NCBI GenBank assembly: GCA_019637115.1
Contig: JAHBWH010000011.1
Location: 17,422-81,421, forward strand
DNA: 64,000 bases
Direction: 5' to 3'
From: Myxococcales bacterium
Lineage (GTDB): Bacteria; Myxococcota_A; Polyangia; Polyangiales; Houyiibacteriaceae
Below the pieces are notes generated by a model, which was given only the letters and a program-made list of their open reading frames with translations, was not told the origin of the DNA and did not search any database. This document shows positions 1 to 8,504 of this stretch, in pieces. The translations under genes and the position numbers were made by a program. Each line of letters starts with the position of its first letter. The first letter of the stretch is position 1.

Positions 1-998
1 CGACCGGGCGGCCAAAGGGCGCCGAGCTGACGCACTTCAACCTCTTCTACAACGCCGACTACATGTCGTCGCGGCTCCTCGGAGGCGAGCCCGAGGTCGC
101 GCTCGTCTGCCTCCCGCTCTTCCACAGCTTCGGGCAGACCGTGATGCAGAACGGCACGTTGCGCTCCGGCGGCACGATGATCCTCATGCCGCGCTTCGAT
201 CCCGAAGGCGCGCTCACGCTCATCGCCAAGCACCGCGTCACGCTCTTCGCGGGCGTCCCGACGATGTACTTCGCGCTCTTGCACCAGCCGCCGGGCGCCC
301 ACGACACCTCGTCGCTCCGCAAATGCGTGAGCGGCGGCTCCGCGATGCCGATCGAGGTCATGCGCGCGTTCGACGAGAAGTACGCCGTGAACGTGCTCGA
401 AGGCTACGGCCTCAGCGAGACCTCCCCCGTCGCGAGCTTCAACCGCATGAACCGACCGAAGAAGCCGGGCAGCATCGGCCTGCCCATCGAGGGCGTCGAG
501 TTCCGGCTCGAGGACGCCGAGGGCAAGGTCGTCACCGACAGCGGCGTGCCGGGCGAGATCTGCATCAAGGGCCACAACGTCATGAAGGGCTATTACAAGC
601 GGCCCGAGGTGAACGCGACGAGCATCGTCGACGGTTGGTTCCACAGCGGCGACATCGCGACGCGAGACGAGGATGGCTTCTACTTCATCGTCGATCGCAA
701 GAAGGACATGATCATCCGCGGCGGCTTCAACGTGTACCCGCGCGAGATCGAGGAGGTCCTCTACGCGCACCCCGCCGTCGCCGAGGCCGCCGTCGTCGGC
801 GTGCCGCACGAGTCGCACGGCGAGGAGGTGAAGGCCTTCGTCGCGTTCAAGCCGGGCGCGAGCGCGACGACGGACGAGCTCATCGCGTACTGCAAGGAGC
901 ACCTCGCGGCCTACAAATACCCGCGCCTCGTCGAGGTGATGGAGACGCTGCCGAAGGGCCCGACGGGGAAGATCCTCAAGCGCGAGCTTCGGGCGTAG
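1..998 (+). CDS. Long-chain acyl-CoA ligase (AMP-binding, ANL family), 5' truncated
   Basis: This is the 3' part of an acyl-adenylating CoA ligase; the frame is open from base 3 and the start lies outside the window. The first visible residues TGRPKGAELTH are the end of the ANL phosphate-binding loop. Further on come LPLFHSFGQ, the adenine-binding GYGLSETSP, the hinge-region DRKKDMIIRGGFNVYPREIE, and the C-terminal PTGKILKREL with the catalytic lysine of the adenylation half-reaction. The family activates a carboxylate with ATP and transfers it to CoA; long- or medium-chain fatty acid is the likely substrate, but specificity cannot be read from sequence. Roughly 320 C-terminal residues are present out of a usual 500-560. 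Its last 23 bp overlap the end of the convergent permease gene. Confidence 0.93.
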   Translation, partial: TGRPKGAELTHFNLFYNADYMSSRLLGGEPEVALVCLPLFHSFGQTVMQNGTLRSGGTMILMPRFDPEGALTLIAKHRVTLFAGVPTMYFALLHQPPGAHDTSSLRKCVSGGSAMPIEVMRAFDEKYAVNVLEGYGLSETSPVASFNRMNRPKKPGSIGLPIEGVEFRLEDAEGKVVTDSGVPGEICIKGHNVMKGYYKRPEVNATSIVDGWFHSGDIATRDEDGFYFIVDRKKDMIIRGGFNVYPREIEEVLYAHPAVAEAAVVGVPHESHGEEVKAFVAFKPGASATTDELIAYCKEHLAAYKYPRLVEVMETLPKGPTGKILKRELRA

Positions 999-2421
999 CG
1001 AGCCCGCGCTCTTCGAGGGTCCCGGGGATGGTGTTGTCGAGGAAGATCGCGAGGATCGCCGCGACCGCCATCCCCGTCTTGCCGATCGTGCCGAGGACGT
1101 CCGAGGTGACCTGCAGCAGCGCCGCGAGCCACGGCGAGGGGGGTCCGACGCTCTCGGTGTAGCTCGCGACCAGCGCGAGCTCGTGGGCGCGGAAGTACTG
1201 CGGGACGCTGAGGCCCATGAAGAACGAGAAGCCGAGGATGAAGAGGTTGCGCGGCGAGCTCAGGTCGACGAGCTGCAGGTTCGACAGGCCGACCGCCGCG
1301 ATCATCCCGAACATCGCGCAGTACATGCCGCCGACGATCGGCTGCGGGATCGTGGTGAAGAGCGCGCCGAACTTCGCGATCGCGCCGAAGCCGATCATCA
1401 AGACGGCCCCTGCCTGCACCACCCTGCGGCTGCCGACGCGCGTGAGCGCGATGGCGCCGATGTTCTCGCTGTAGCTCGTGGTGCCGTTGCCCGTGCCGAT
1501 CACGCCCGCGATGAGGCAGCCGACGCCCTCCATGCCGATGCCTCGGTTGACGGTCGAGGGGTCGGGCGGCGGGGCGCCCGCGAGGCGCGCGCAGGCGTAG
1601 TAGTCGCCGATCGACTCGATCATCGACGCGACGTAGCCCGCGAGCATTCCGACGACGGCGGAGGCCGTGAAGACCGGCCACCCCCACTGGAAGGGCGTGG
1701 GCACGTGCACCCACGGCGAGGTAGCCAGGATGGACGTGTCGACGTGGCCGGGGTGGCCCGGGGGGAAGGTGCCGGTCGCCGTGAGCGCCGCCGCCGTGCC
1801 CCACGCGAGGGTGATCGCGAGGAGCACGGGGAACATCTGGAAGAACCGGCTGCGGTGCCGCAGGTACTGCGAGAAGAGGATGATGAGCGCGATCGTCAGG
1901 CCGCCGAGCCCCCAATGCGTGCCCGCGACCGGCGCGCCGAACTCGAAGAGGGCGAGGCCGATGAGGGCGATGGTCGGCGCGATCGTGATCGGCCCCACGA
2001 AACGCATCAGGCGGCCGACGAGGCCCGAGTAGCCGATCACGATCTGCGCGAGCGCGCCGGCGATGACGGCGCCCTGCACGTGCGTGATGCGCACCTCGAA
2101 GCCCGCGTCTCGCAGCCCGGCCATCCCGCAGATGGCGATGGTCGCCGCCAGGAACGAGAACGTGCCGCCCTGCACGATCGGCAGGCGGTTGCCGTACGTC
2201 GTCTGCAGGAGCGTCGTGATCCCGCTGACGAAGAACATCGTGCCGATGAGCTTCGCGAGCGCAAGCCGGTCGTCGCCGATCCCGAGGTGCTCGGCCAGGA
2301 GCAGCGGGATGGCCACGGTGGACCCGAACATCGTGAGGTAGTGCTGGAAACCCAGCACGACCGTCTCCCAACGCGGCGGCCGGTCGTCGATGCCGTAGAT
2401 GAGCTGAGGATCTCGCGCCAC
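976..2421 (-). CDS. NCS2-family nucleobase (uracil/xanthine-type) permease
   Basis: A polytopic inner-membrane protein of about 480 residues, the normal size for NCS2/NAT symporters that import uracil, xanthine or related bases with protons. It has the NAT signature ENIGAIALTRVG preceded by NGTTSYS, and many hydrophobic segments such as GFQHYLTMFGSTVAIPLLL near the N-terminus and the conserved IPQPIVGGMY. I start at GTG 2421 because GGAG lies 7 nt upstream; the frame stays open to an ATG at 2496, which would add a basic non-conserved leader. The exact base transported cannot be assigned. It converges on the acyl-CoA ligase with a 23-bp 3' overlap. Confidence 0.9.
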   Translation of the reverse strand: MARDPQLIYGIDDRPPRWETVVLGFQHYLTMFGSTVAIPLLLAEHLGIGDDRLALAKLIGTMFFVSGITTLLQTTYGNRLPIVQGGTFSFLAATIAICGMAGLRDAGFEVRITHVQGAVIAGALAQIVIGYSGLVGRLMRFVGPITIAPTIALIGLALFEFGAPVAGTHWGLGGLTIALIILFSQYLRHRSRFFQMFPVLLAITLAWGTAAALTATGTFPPGHPGHVDTSILATSPWVHVPTPFQWGWPVFTASAVVGMLAGYVASMIESIGDYYACARLAGAPPPDPSTVNRGIGMEGVGCLIAGVIGTGNGTTSYSENIGAIALTRVGSRRVVQAGAVLMIGFGAIAKFGALFTTIPQPIVGGMYCAMFGMIAAVGLSNLQLVDLSSPRNLFILGFSFFMGLSVPQYFRAHELALVASYTESVGPPSPWLAALLQVTSDVLGTIGKTGMAVAAILAIFLDNTIPGTLEERGLATPEARA

Positions 2422-2517
2422 GTCCGCTCTCCGCGCCGAGACGCTATCACGTCGGCGGCGAGGTCCGCTTCCTGCGAGGGGTCGCCAGTGCCCCATGGAG
2501 CGTGAAGCCCCGACCGA

Positions 2518-2889
2518 TCAGTGATCGTGCGAGAAGGCGGCGGCGCGGATGGCGTCGTCCGCCTGACCGTAGAGCTCGCCGAGCGTCCGCAAGAACGCGA
2601 AGCGGTAGATGCCGGTCGCGTGCCCGTCCGCCCAGCGGAGCAGGACCGCGTATTGGCCCGAGAGCTCGATGCCCTTCAGCCCGAGCGCCTCGTCCGACAG
2701 GCCGTCCCCACCGACCCACGCGATGGGGCCGTGGTGGCCCTGGCAGAGCGCGCAGGGACAGAACCCGCGCAAAATGCGGTGGGGGAGGAGCGACGTCGTA
2801 CCATCGCTCCAATCGACCTCCATCATCCTGGCCCCTTCGGGCGCGCGGATCTCGACCGGCTCGACGTCGCTCTTGGGGGACGGGCTCAT
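2518..2889 (-). CDS. DUF971 protein (GBBH-like N-terminal domain)
   Basis: A small soluble protein of about 123 residues with the DUF971 / gamma-butyrobetaine-hydroxylase-like N-terminal fold. The segment MMEVDWSDGTTSLLPHRILRG is followed by CPCALCQGH (a Cys-rich patch that may bind metal), then GLKGIELSGQYAVLLRWADGHATGIYRF and FLRTLGEL, all typical of the family. Proteins with this domain are linked to Fe-S or metal handling; the function here is unknown. The frame extends to a TTG at 2925, but the ATG at 2889 gives a length closer to the family norm. It is divergent from the kinase gene. Confidence 0.8.
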   Translation of the reverse strand: MSPSPKSDVEPVEIRAPEGARMMEVDWSDGTTSLLPHRILRGFCPCALCQGHHGPIAWVGGDGLSDEALGLKGIELSGQYAVLLRWADGHATGIYRFAFLRTLGELYGQADDAIRAAAFSHDH

Positions 2890-3013
2890 GGGGGACGGGG
2901 ATACGGCGCGCGCGTGGACCGTCAAGGGGGACGGTCATCTGGATTCGATCTCCCCGCCGTCATCATGTACGATTCGTGCACACCCGAGCAGGACGGATGA
3001 ACTGGAGCAGCAC

Positions 3014-5506
3014 GTGACGAGCGCCGAGGTCGGCGAAGCGACCGAGGTGAGCGTGCGTTACCGCCTCCCCGAGGCGGTGCGGCTGCTCTCGTCTACGCGG
3101 CGCTTCGTCTCGCTCGAGGTCGGCGCGATGGTCGCCATGGAGCTCTGCGAGCGCGCGCTCGAGGGCGCGGTGCTCCTGCCCGAGCGGGTCTGGCTCGACA
3201 TCATCGGCCACCTCCACCCGAGCCGCCGAGGGACCCCTGGCGATGGCCTCGACGCCTCGCTCGAGGTCTTCGCCGACGCGCTCCACCCGGCGGCGCGTGG
3301 CGCTTATCTCCGGACGCTCCAGTCCGCGACGGAGAGCGAGGGGCGCGCCGCGGATCTCCGAGAGCGCTTCGCCGCAATCCTCTACCCCATCGATCGCGCC
3401 TCCGCGCGGACGAGCCTCGCGCTCTCGATGGAGAGCGCCATCCGACGTGACGCCAGCGAGTCGGGACCCCACCCCTCGACGCCCTCGTCGGACCTGCGCG
3501 CCGGCCCCGACAGCCTCGAGGTCGTGCTCTCCGGCCTCGACGACACGGTCCTCACGAGCCGCCGCAACCTCGATCAGCTCCTCGAGGCCGCCGGGCACGG
3601 CCCCCTCCGCACGGACGCCGCCGACTACCAATACGGGCGCTTCGAGATCTTCGGCGAGATCGCGCGCGGCGGCATGGCGCAGGTGCTCCTCGCGCGGGAC
3701 CCGACGCAGCGCGACGGACGCCCCTGCGTGCTCAAGCGGATGTTGCCCTCGCTCGCGCGTCAGGAGTCGTTCCGCGCGATGTTCAAGGACGAGGCGCGGC
3801 TCGGCTTGGCGCTCGACCACCCGAACATCTGCCGCACGCTCGCGTTCTTCGACGTCCACGGCGAGCCCTGCATCCAGATGGAGTGGGCCCCCGGCCTCAC
3901 CCTGAGCGAGATCCTGCGCCGCTCGGTGCGCGCGAGCTGGCCGCTGCCCGTGGGCTTCGCGCTGCGCACCGCGGAGGCGCTGACCGCGGCGCTGGCCTAC
4001 GCGCACGACGCGCGCGCACCGGACGGACGCCCGCTCCGCGTCGTGCACCGTGACGTCAGCCCACAAAACGTCATCGTTCAGTTCGACGGCGCGGTGCGCC
4101 TCTTGGACTTTGGCGTCGCCCGCAGCGCCGTCCAAGCGGAGCTCTCGCAGGGCGGCCAGATCAAGGGAAAGTTCGCGTACATGTCTCCCGAGCAATCGCT
4201 CGGTCTGCCGCTCGACGATCGCAGCGACGTCTTCTGCGTCGGCATCTTGCTGCACGAGACCCTCGCCGGACGCCCGCTCTTCGATCGCGACGATCGCCTC
4301 GGCGCGGTTCGCGCGCTCGCTCGAGGAGAAGTCCCCGACCTGCTCGAGCTGCGCGCGGATCTTCCCGAAGCGATCGCGCAGATCGTCCGGCGCGCGCTCG
4401 CCTCCGACATGGAGGCCCGTCCGCGGATGTCCGAGCTCCATGGCCTCCTCGCCGAGGCCGTCCGCGGCCTGGGCGAGGGCGAGCTGGGGGCGCAGGACGT
4501 CGTGCGGCGCCTCGATCCGTCGTGGCGAGATTGGCGGGCGACGCTGGCGCCCTTCGATCGCGACCCGCGCTCCAGCCTCGCGCCGCTCGCCGCCTCGACC
4601 GCACCCGACGAGGACACGGCGACCGACTCGTCGTCCATCGACGAGATGCTCGGCGCCGCGGGCGTGGTGTCGAGCGCGTTCGCGAGCGACGACGCGGACA
4701 CGGACGACCTCGCGGCGACGGCGACTCGAGCGGCCGCGCTCCGTCCACGTGCCCCCGACGACCAAGGAGAGGTCCGAGCGCGACAGGACCCCGAGCGCGG
4801 CGGGACGGCTGCCGAGGTCGAAACGGACCCGCTCGTCGAGGCGATGCGCCCGAGCGGGCGCCGCGCACGCGCCGCGGTCGTCGTCGGGGTCGCGGCTTGC
4901 CTCGGCCTCGCCGCCGCGGTGCTGCTCGGCGGCGCGAGCGACGCATCGGACCCACCACCCACGCTGGCCTCCGCGCCCGACGTCGCCCCCTCGGTGGCCG
5001 AGCGAGCCAGCGGGATTGGGTCCGGGGCCGGGTCCGGGTCCGGGTCCGAGACCGGGTCCGGGTCTGGGTCCGGGTCCGAGTCCGGGACCGAGTCCGGGAC
5101 CGAGTCCGGGACCGAGACCGGGTCCGGGTCCGAGTCCGGGCCCGAGGCGGGGTCTGGGTCCGAGTCCGGGCCCGAGGCCGAGACCGCGACCGAGACCGCG
5201 ACCGAGGCGGGGACCGCGACCGAGACCGGGGCCGCGACCGCGGCGGGGACCGGACACGGAACCGGAACCGGAACCGAGGCCGAAACGGGGGCGTCGCTCT
5301 TGGTGCAGACGCGGCCGACAGGCGCGGAGGTTCGGCTCGGAGGGCGGCTGCTGACTGGCACGACCCCGAACCGCTACACGGGCCTACCCGCGGGGCGGCA
5401 CCGGCTCACCGTCACCCTCGAGGGCCACCGCCCGGCGCAGCAGTGGGTGCGCCTGCAGGAGGGGCGCAGCGGCCTCGTGCGGGTACGCCTTCGCCCGCGC
5501 CGCTGA
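3014..5506 (+). CDS. Membrane Ser/Thr protein kinase with satellite-encoded linker and PEGA domain
   Basis: About 830 residues. A 200-residue N-terminal region is followed by a Hanks kinase domain (about 205-480) with glycine loop GEIARGGMAQV, catalytic loop HRDVSPQN (about 344), DFG in LLDFGVA and the APE-equivalent YMSPEQ. A single membrane helix lies at about 617-640. An extracytoplasmic run of about 90 residues of Gly-Ser/Glu-Ser/Glu-Thr dipeptide repeats then leads to a C-terminal PEGA domain (about 760-826), a small beta fold common on bacterial surface proteins. All key catalytic motifs look intact, so it is probably an active sensor kinase. I chose GTG 3014 because GGAG lies 6 nt upstream; the open frame reaches further 5' only by running antisense through the DUF971 gene. 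Confidence 0.9.
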   Translation: MTSAEVGEATEVSVRYRLPEAVRLLSSTRRFVSLEVGAMVAMELCERALEGAVLLPERVWLDIIGHLHPSRRGTPGDGLDASLEVFADALHPAARGAYLRTLQSATESEGRAADLRERFAAILYPIDRASARTSLALSMESAIRRDASESGPHPSTPSSDLRAGPDSLEVVLSGLDDTVLTSRRNLDQLLEAAGHGPLRTDAADYQYGRFEIFGEIARGGMAQVLLARDPTQRDGRPCVLKRMLPSLARQESFRAMFKDEARLGLALDHPNICRTLAFFDVHGEPCIQMEWAPGLTLSEILRRSVRASWPLPVGFALRTAEALTAALAYAHDARAPDGRPLRVVHRDVSPQNVIVQFDGAVRLLDFGVARSAVQAELSQGGQIKGKFAYMSPEQSLGLPLDDRSDVFCVGILLHETLAGRPLFDRDDRLGAVRALARGEVPDLLELRADLPEAIAQIVRRALASDMEARPRMSELHGLLAEAVRGLGEGELGAQDVVRRLDPSWRDWRATLAPFDRDPRSSLAPLAASTAPDEDTATDSSSIDEMLGAAGVVSSAFASDDADTDDLAATATRAAALRPRAPDDQGEVRARQDPERGGTAAEVETDPLVEAMRPSGRRARAAVVVGVAACLGLAAAVLLGGASDASDPPPTLASAPDVAPSVAERASGIGSGAGSGSGSETGSGSGSGSESGTESGTESGTETGSGSESGPEAGSGSESGPEAETATETATEAGTATETGAATAAGTGHGTGTGTEAETGASLLVQTRPTGAEVRLGGRLLTGTTPNRYTGLPAGRHRLTVTLEGHRPAQQWVRLQEGRSGLVRVRLRPRR

Positions 5507-5597
5507 CGCAGGCCCGTCGCAGCCTCTCTCGCCGCGAACGCTCATCACCACGTCGCCGTGATTGACGTCCGACGCGTCAGCCGCAACGCTGGGGTCG

Positions 5598-6296
5598 ATG
5601 TCCAGTCGCGGACGACTCGAGCTCGTCGCCCTCGGGCTCGCCTCCCTCGCGCTCGGCTGCTTCGACTCGGGCCCCCCTCCGACCGACCGACCGGATGGCG
5701 GCCTGATCGGCGACGTCGATCGTGACCGGGACGGCCTCTGCAACGACACCGAGATCATGCGGGGCACCGACCCTGACGATCCCGACACCGACGCCGACGG
5801 CTTCTCGGACTATTGGGAGGTGCTGATCGGGACCGACCCGCGCGACCCGACCCGTCCGAGCCGTGACGTCGTCATCGTGCTCCGCGAGAGCGGGCCGCTG
5901 GCGCAGCTCGTCGCGCCCATCGAGATCGCGGTGACGGGCGCGGGCGAAGACTTCAGCGGCGCCTTCGAGGACGAGGTCGTCGGCGATCCGGGCGGTGAGA
6001 CGGCGGGCGTGTTCTTCGTCGGCGCGCGGGCCTCGTTCGCCGCGCCGGGTGACAACGTCGCCGTCGTGGACGGCGAGAGCTTCCGCGCCGTCGTCGGGCG
6101 GACGCTGCTGGGCTTCGAGCTCGAGCTCGCCTACCTCGGCGACGCACGCGGGTGCGCCCGCGCGCTGCCCTTCCGCTACAACGTCAAACGCAGCGACGGC
6201 GTGATGGTCGCGTCGCGCCGCTTCTTCCTCGTCGTGATGCCCGCGGAGGTGGCCTTTGGGGACGCCCCATGGTGCACCCCGTCGCGCTGCATCTGA
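5598..6296 (+). CDS. Lipoprotein with thrombospondin type-3-like calcium-binding repeats
   Basis: About 232 residues. The start at ATG 5598 gives a short signal peptide ending in the lipobox LALGC, so the mature protein should be lipid-anchored. Next comes an Asp-rich stretch, [20 protein letters not shown] then [13 protein letters not shown], in the spacing of thrombospondin type-3 / EF-hand-like calcium repeats, common in myxobacterial surface proteins. The remaining 150 residues match no family I recognise; several Cys suggest disulfides. An in-frame TTG at 5562 would add residues before the signal and is less likely. It lies 91 bp after the kinase on the same strand. Confidence 0.72.
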   Translation: MSSRGRLELVALGLASLALGCFDSGPPPTDRPDGGLIGDVDRDRDGLCNDTEIMRGTDPDDPDTDADGFSDYWEVLIGTDPRDPTRPSRDVVIVLRESGPLAQLVAPIEIAVTGAGEDFSGAFEDEVVGDPGGETAGVFFVGARASFAAPGDNVAVVDGESFRAVVGRTLLGFELELAYLGDARGCARALPFRYNVKRSDGVMVASRRFFLVVMPAEVAFGDAPWCTPSRCI

Positions 6297-6634
6297 GAAG
6301 CGCAAGCCGCCCTGCTCGACGGCGGGCCGTGAGCGCAGGAGCGATTCGTCGTGGAATCGTTCGAAGCGGAGTGGACGAAGTCCACGGAGCCGAACGATTC
6401 CACTCGAGTGTCGGACCACGCGCGGGCGTGGACCCGACCTCGGCGATGGGCGTCGGAGCTCGCCCGCTTCCCGCACCACGCGCGCGCGTGGACCCGACCA
6501 GGCTGGTGGGAGGGGCCCCGCGGGGCTTCGTCGCACCGCGCGGTCGCGCGGTTGCCGCCGCGCCGCTCCGACGAACACCCCTCGCGCTCGCGCTCTTTGG
6601 CGGTCCGCTTCTGGGGGTGCCATGATGCGCGGCG
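6297..6634. other. Intergenic region with long hairpin and palindromes
   Basis: 338 bp between two lipoprotein genes, with no convincing gene. It contains a short CCGCC/GGCGG hairpin just after the upstream stop (possible terminator), a 53-bp perfect-arm hairpin at 6351-6403, and two copies of CCACGCGCGnGCGTGG followed by ACCCGACC (about 6416-6439 and 6477-6500). The second copy is a perfect 16-bp palindrome. Confidence 0.6.
6351..6403. repeat. Perfect 13-bp inverted repeat with nested 6-bp stem
   Basis: Arms GTGGAATCGTTCG (6351-6363) and CGAACGATTCCAC (6391-6403) are perfect complements. Inside, GTGGAC-GAA-GTCCAC (6371-6385) forms a second stem. No T-run follows, so a rho-independent terminator is not obvious; a structured RNA, a protein-binding palindrome or a small repeat element are alternatives. 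The inner GTCCAC hexamer is also the unit of the satellites at 30 and 45 kb, which may be coincidence. Confidence 0.65.
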
Positions 6635-8416
6635 ATGCGGTCTCTCCTTGCTTGCTCCGCCGCCCTCGGCGCGATGGTCCTCCTCGGCTGCGGGGCACGC
6701 TCGGCCCTCGACCCAGACCCCTACGGCCATCGCGATGGCGCGACGCCGGACGCGCCCGACTTCGACGGCGGTCGAGACGGCGGCTCGGACGGCGGCATCG
6801 ACGCAGGCATCCCCTTCGAGGTCCGCTGTAGCGATCCCGTCTCGACCGCCCCGAACGTCCCCGTGACGGTGTCGGCGTTCGTGACCGAAGGCAGCTTCGC
6901 GAGCGGGCGCTGGACCGTCGTCGAGCAGCCCATGGGCTCGGCGCCCGACGTGTCCGCGCCCACCAGCCTGAGCACGCGGGTCACCGGCAACCTCCCCGGC
7001 CTCTATCGGCTCTTCTTCGAGGCGACCGACACCTTCGGACAGACCGCCCTCTGCGAGACGGCGGTCGCGGTGGTCGCGGGTCCGCCCATCGCGGTCTGCC
7101 CGAGCTTGCCCATCGTCGCCCCCGTCAACGAGCCGATCGAGATCCCGGGCGCGGGCTTCGACGATGACGGCCCCGTGACCTTCCGCTGGACGGTGACCCG
7201 CTCGCCTGCGGGCTCGTTCTCGAGCCTCGACCCCGTGAACGTGGCGCGCCCGACCTTCTTCGGCGACACCGCGGGGAGCTACGAGCTCCAGCTCACGGTG
7301 ACGGACATCTTCGAGCTCACCGACAGCTGCGAGGTGACGGTCCGCCTCATCGCGCCGCCGGTGATCGAGTGCCCCGCCGCTCCCTTCATGGCGCCGACGC
7401 GCCAGCCCTTCACCGTGGCGCTCTCGGTCGGCACCGCGACCTCCATCGCGCGTCACGACTGGAGCGTCGTCACGCTCCCTCCCGGCAGCGGCGACGTCAA
7501 CCTTCGTCCCGCCGGCAGCCGCGCGACCCTCACGCCGCAGCGGCAGGGCGTCCACGAGCTCCTCTACCGCGCGACGGATACGGACGGGCTGTCCTCCGAG
7601 TGCCTCGTCACCGTCATCGGCACGCCGACGCCGCCGACCCTGACCTGCCCCGCCGTCGTCGAGGGGCGCCCGCTGACGGACATCGTCTGGTCGGTCGGCG
7701 TCGCGGACGATGGCCTCAGCACACGGCTCGAGTGGAACCTCGGCGGCCGCCCCGAGGGGAGCGCGGCTTCACTCCGCGGCTCGACCACGGTCACGCCCTC
7801 GGCCTCGGTGCGCCTGAGCTTCCAGCCGGACATCGCAGGCGAGTACACCGTCGTCGTCACCGCCACCGACGAGGACGGACAGACCGCCCGCTGCGAGACC
7901 CTCGTGCGCGCCCTCGTGAACGAGGGACTCCGCGTCGAGATGTTCTGGGACACCGACGGGACCGACATGGATCTACACCTGCTGAACCCGACGGCGACGC
8001 GCTGGTTCTCGTCCGACGACTGCTACTACGCGAACTGCTTGGGGGGGCGCCTCTCGTGGGGTGGCCCGGGCCCCGAGGACGATCCGAGCCTCGACCTCGA
8101 CAACACCTCCGGACGGGGCCCTGAGAACATCAACATCGACGAGCCCTTCCCCGGCACCTACCGGGTGGGCGTCCACGCCTTCCGGGGCAACGGCCGGGTC
8201 TCCGTCCGCATCTACTGCGGCGGCTCCACCACGGAACCTCGCGTCACGTTCGGGCCGACCGCCCTGCTCGCGCGCGGCGGCGGCGGCGCGCGAGACTTCT
8301 GGCGCGTGGCCGACGTGACGATCGAGGCGGGGGGTCGGTGCACGGTCACCCCGCTCACGCGACCGGGCGGCGGCGCCGACATCATCACCTCGGGACAAGC
8401 CGAGCGGATGCGCTGA
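6635..8416 (+). CDS. Large lipoprotein with tandem PKD/Ig-like modules and a DUF2135-type C-terminus
   Basis: 593 residues. The N-terminus ends in the lipobox VLLGC, followed by an Asp/Gly-rich tether (GGRDGGSDGG). Four to five modules of about 85-95 residues follow. Each opens with a Cys-Pro motif and ends in a pattern like G-x-Y-x-L-x-(A/V)-T-D-x-D/F-x2-x-A-x-C-E, the look of PKD-type Ig folds with a conserved intramodule disulfide. The C-terminus (WDTDGTDMDLHLLNP, then YRVGVHAFRGNGRVSVRIYCGG) resembles the DUF2135 / YfaP-like beta domain found in secreted proteins. Likely a cell-surface adhesive or structural protein; no enzyme motif is visible. Confidence 0.78.
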   Translation: MRSLLACSAALGAMVLLGCGARSALDPDPYGHRDGATPDAPDFDGGRDGGSDGGIDAGIPFEVRCSDPVSTAPNVPVTVSAFVTEGSFASGRWTVVEQPMGSAPDVSAPTSLSTRVTGNLPGLYRLFFEATDTFGQTALCETAVAVVAGPPIAVCPSLPIVAPVNEPIEIPGAGFDDDGPVTFRWTVTRSPAGSFSSLDPVNVARPTFFGDTAGSYELQLTVTDIFELTDSCEVTVRLIAPPVIECPAAPFMAPTRQPFTVALSVGTATSIARHDWSVVTLPPGSGDVNLRPAGSRATLTPQRQGVHELLYRATDTDGLSSECLVTVIGTPTPPTLTCPAVVEGRPLTDIVWSVGVADDGLSTRLEWNLGGRPEGSAASLRGSTTVTPSASVRLSFQPDIAGEYTVVVTATDEDGQTARCETLVRALVNEGLRVEMFWDTDGTDMDLHLLNPTATRWFSSDDCYYANCLGGRLSWGGPGPEDDPSLDLDNTSGRGPENINIDEPFPGTYRVGVHAFRGNGRVSVRIYCGGSTTEPRVTFGPTALLARGGGGARDFWRVADVTIEAGGRCTVTPLTRPGGGADIITSGQAERMR

Positions 8417-8504
8417 AGAAGAGCTCAGGGGTTTTCGCAAGCCGCCCTACCGGACGGCGCCCAGCGAGCGGAGCGAGCGGAGCGAGCGTAGGCTCGTGGG
8501 AGCG

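Noticed and set aside
2609..3013. Longer N-terminus for the first kinase
   Set aside because: It would run antisense through the DUF971 gene and has no conserved sequence; GTG 3014 has a ribosome site.
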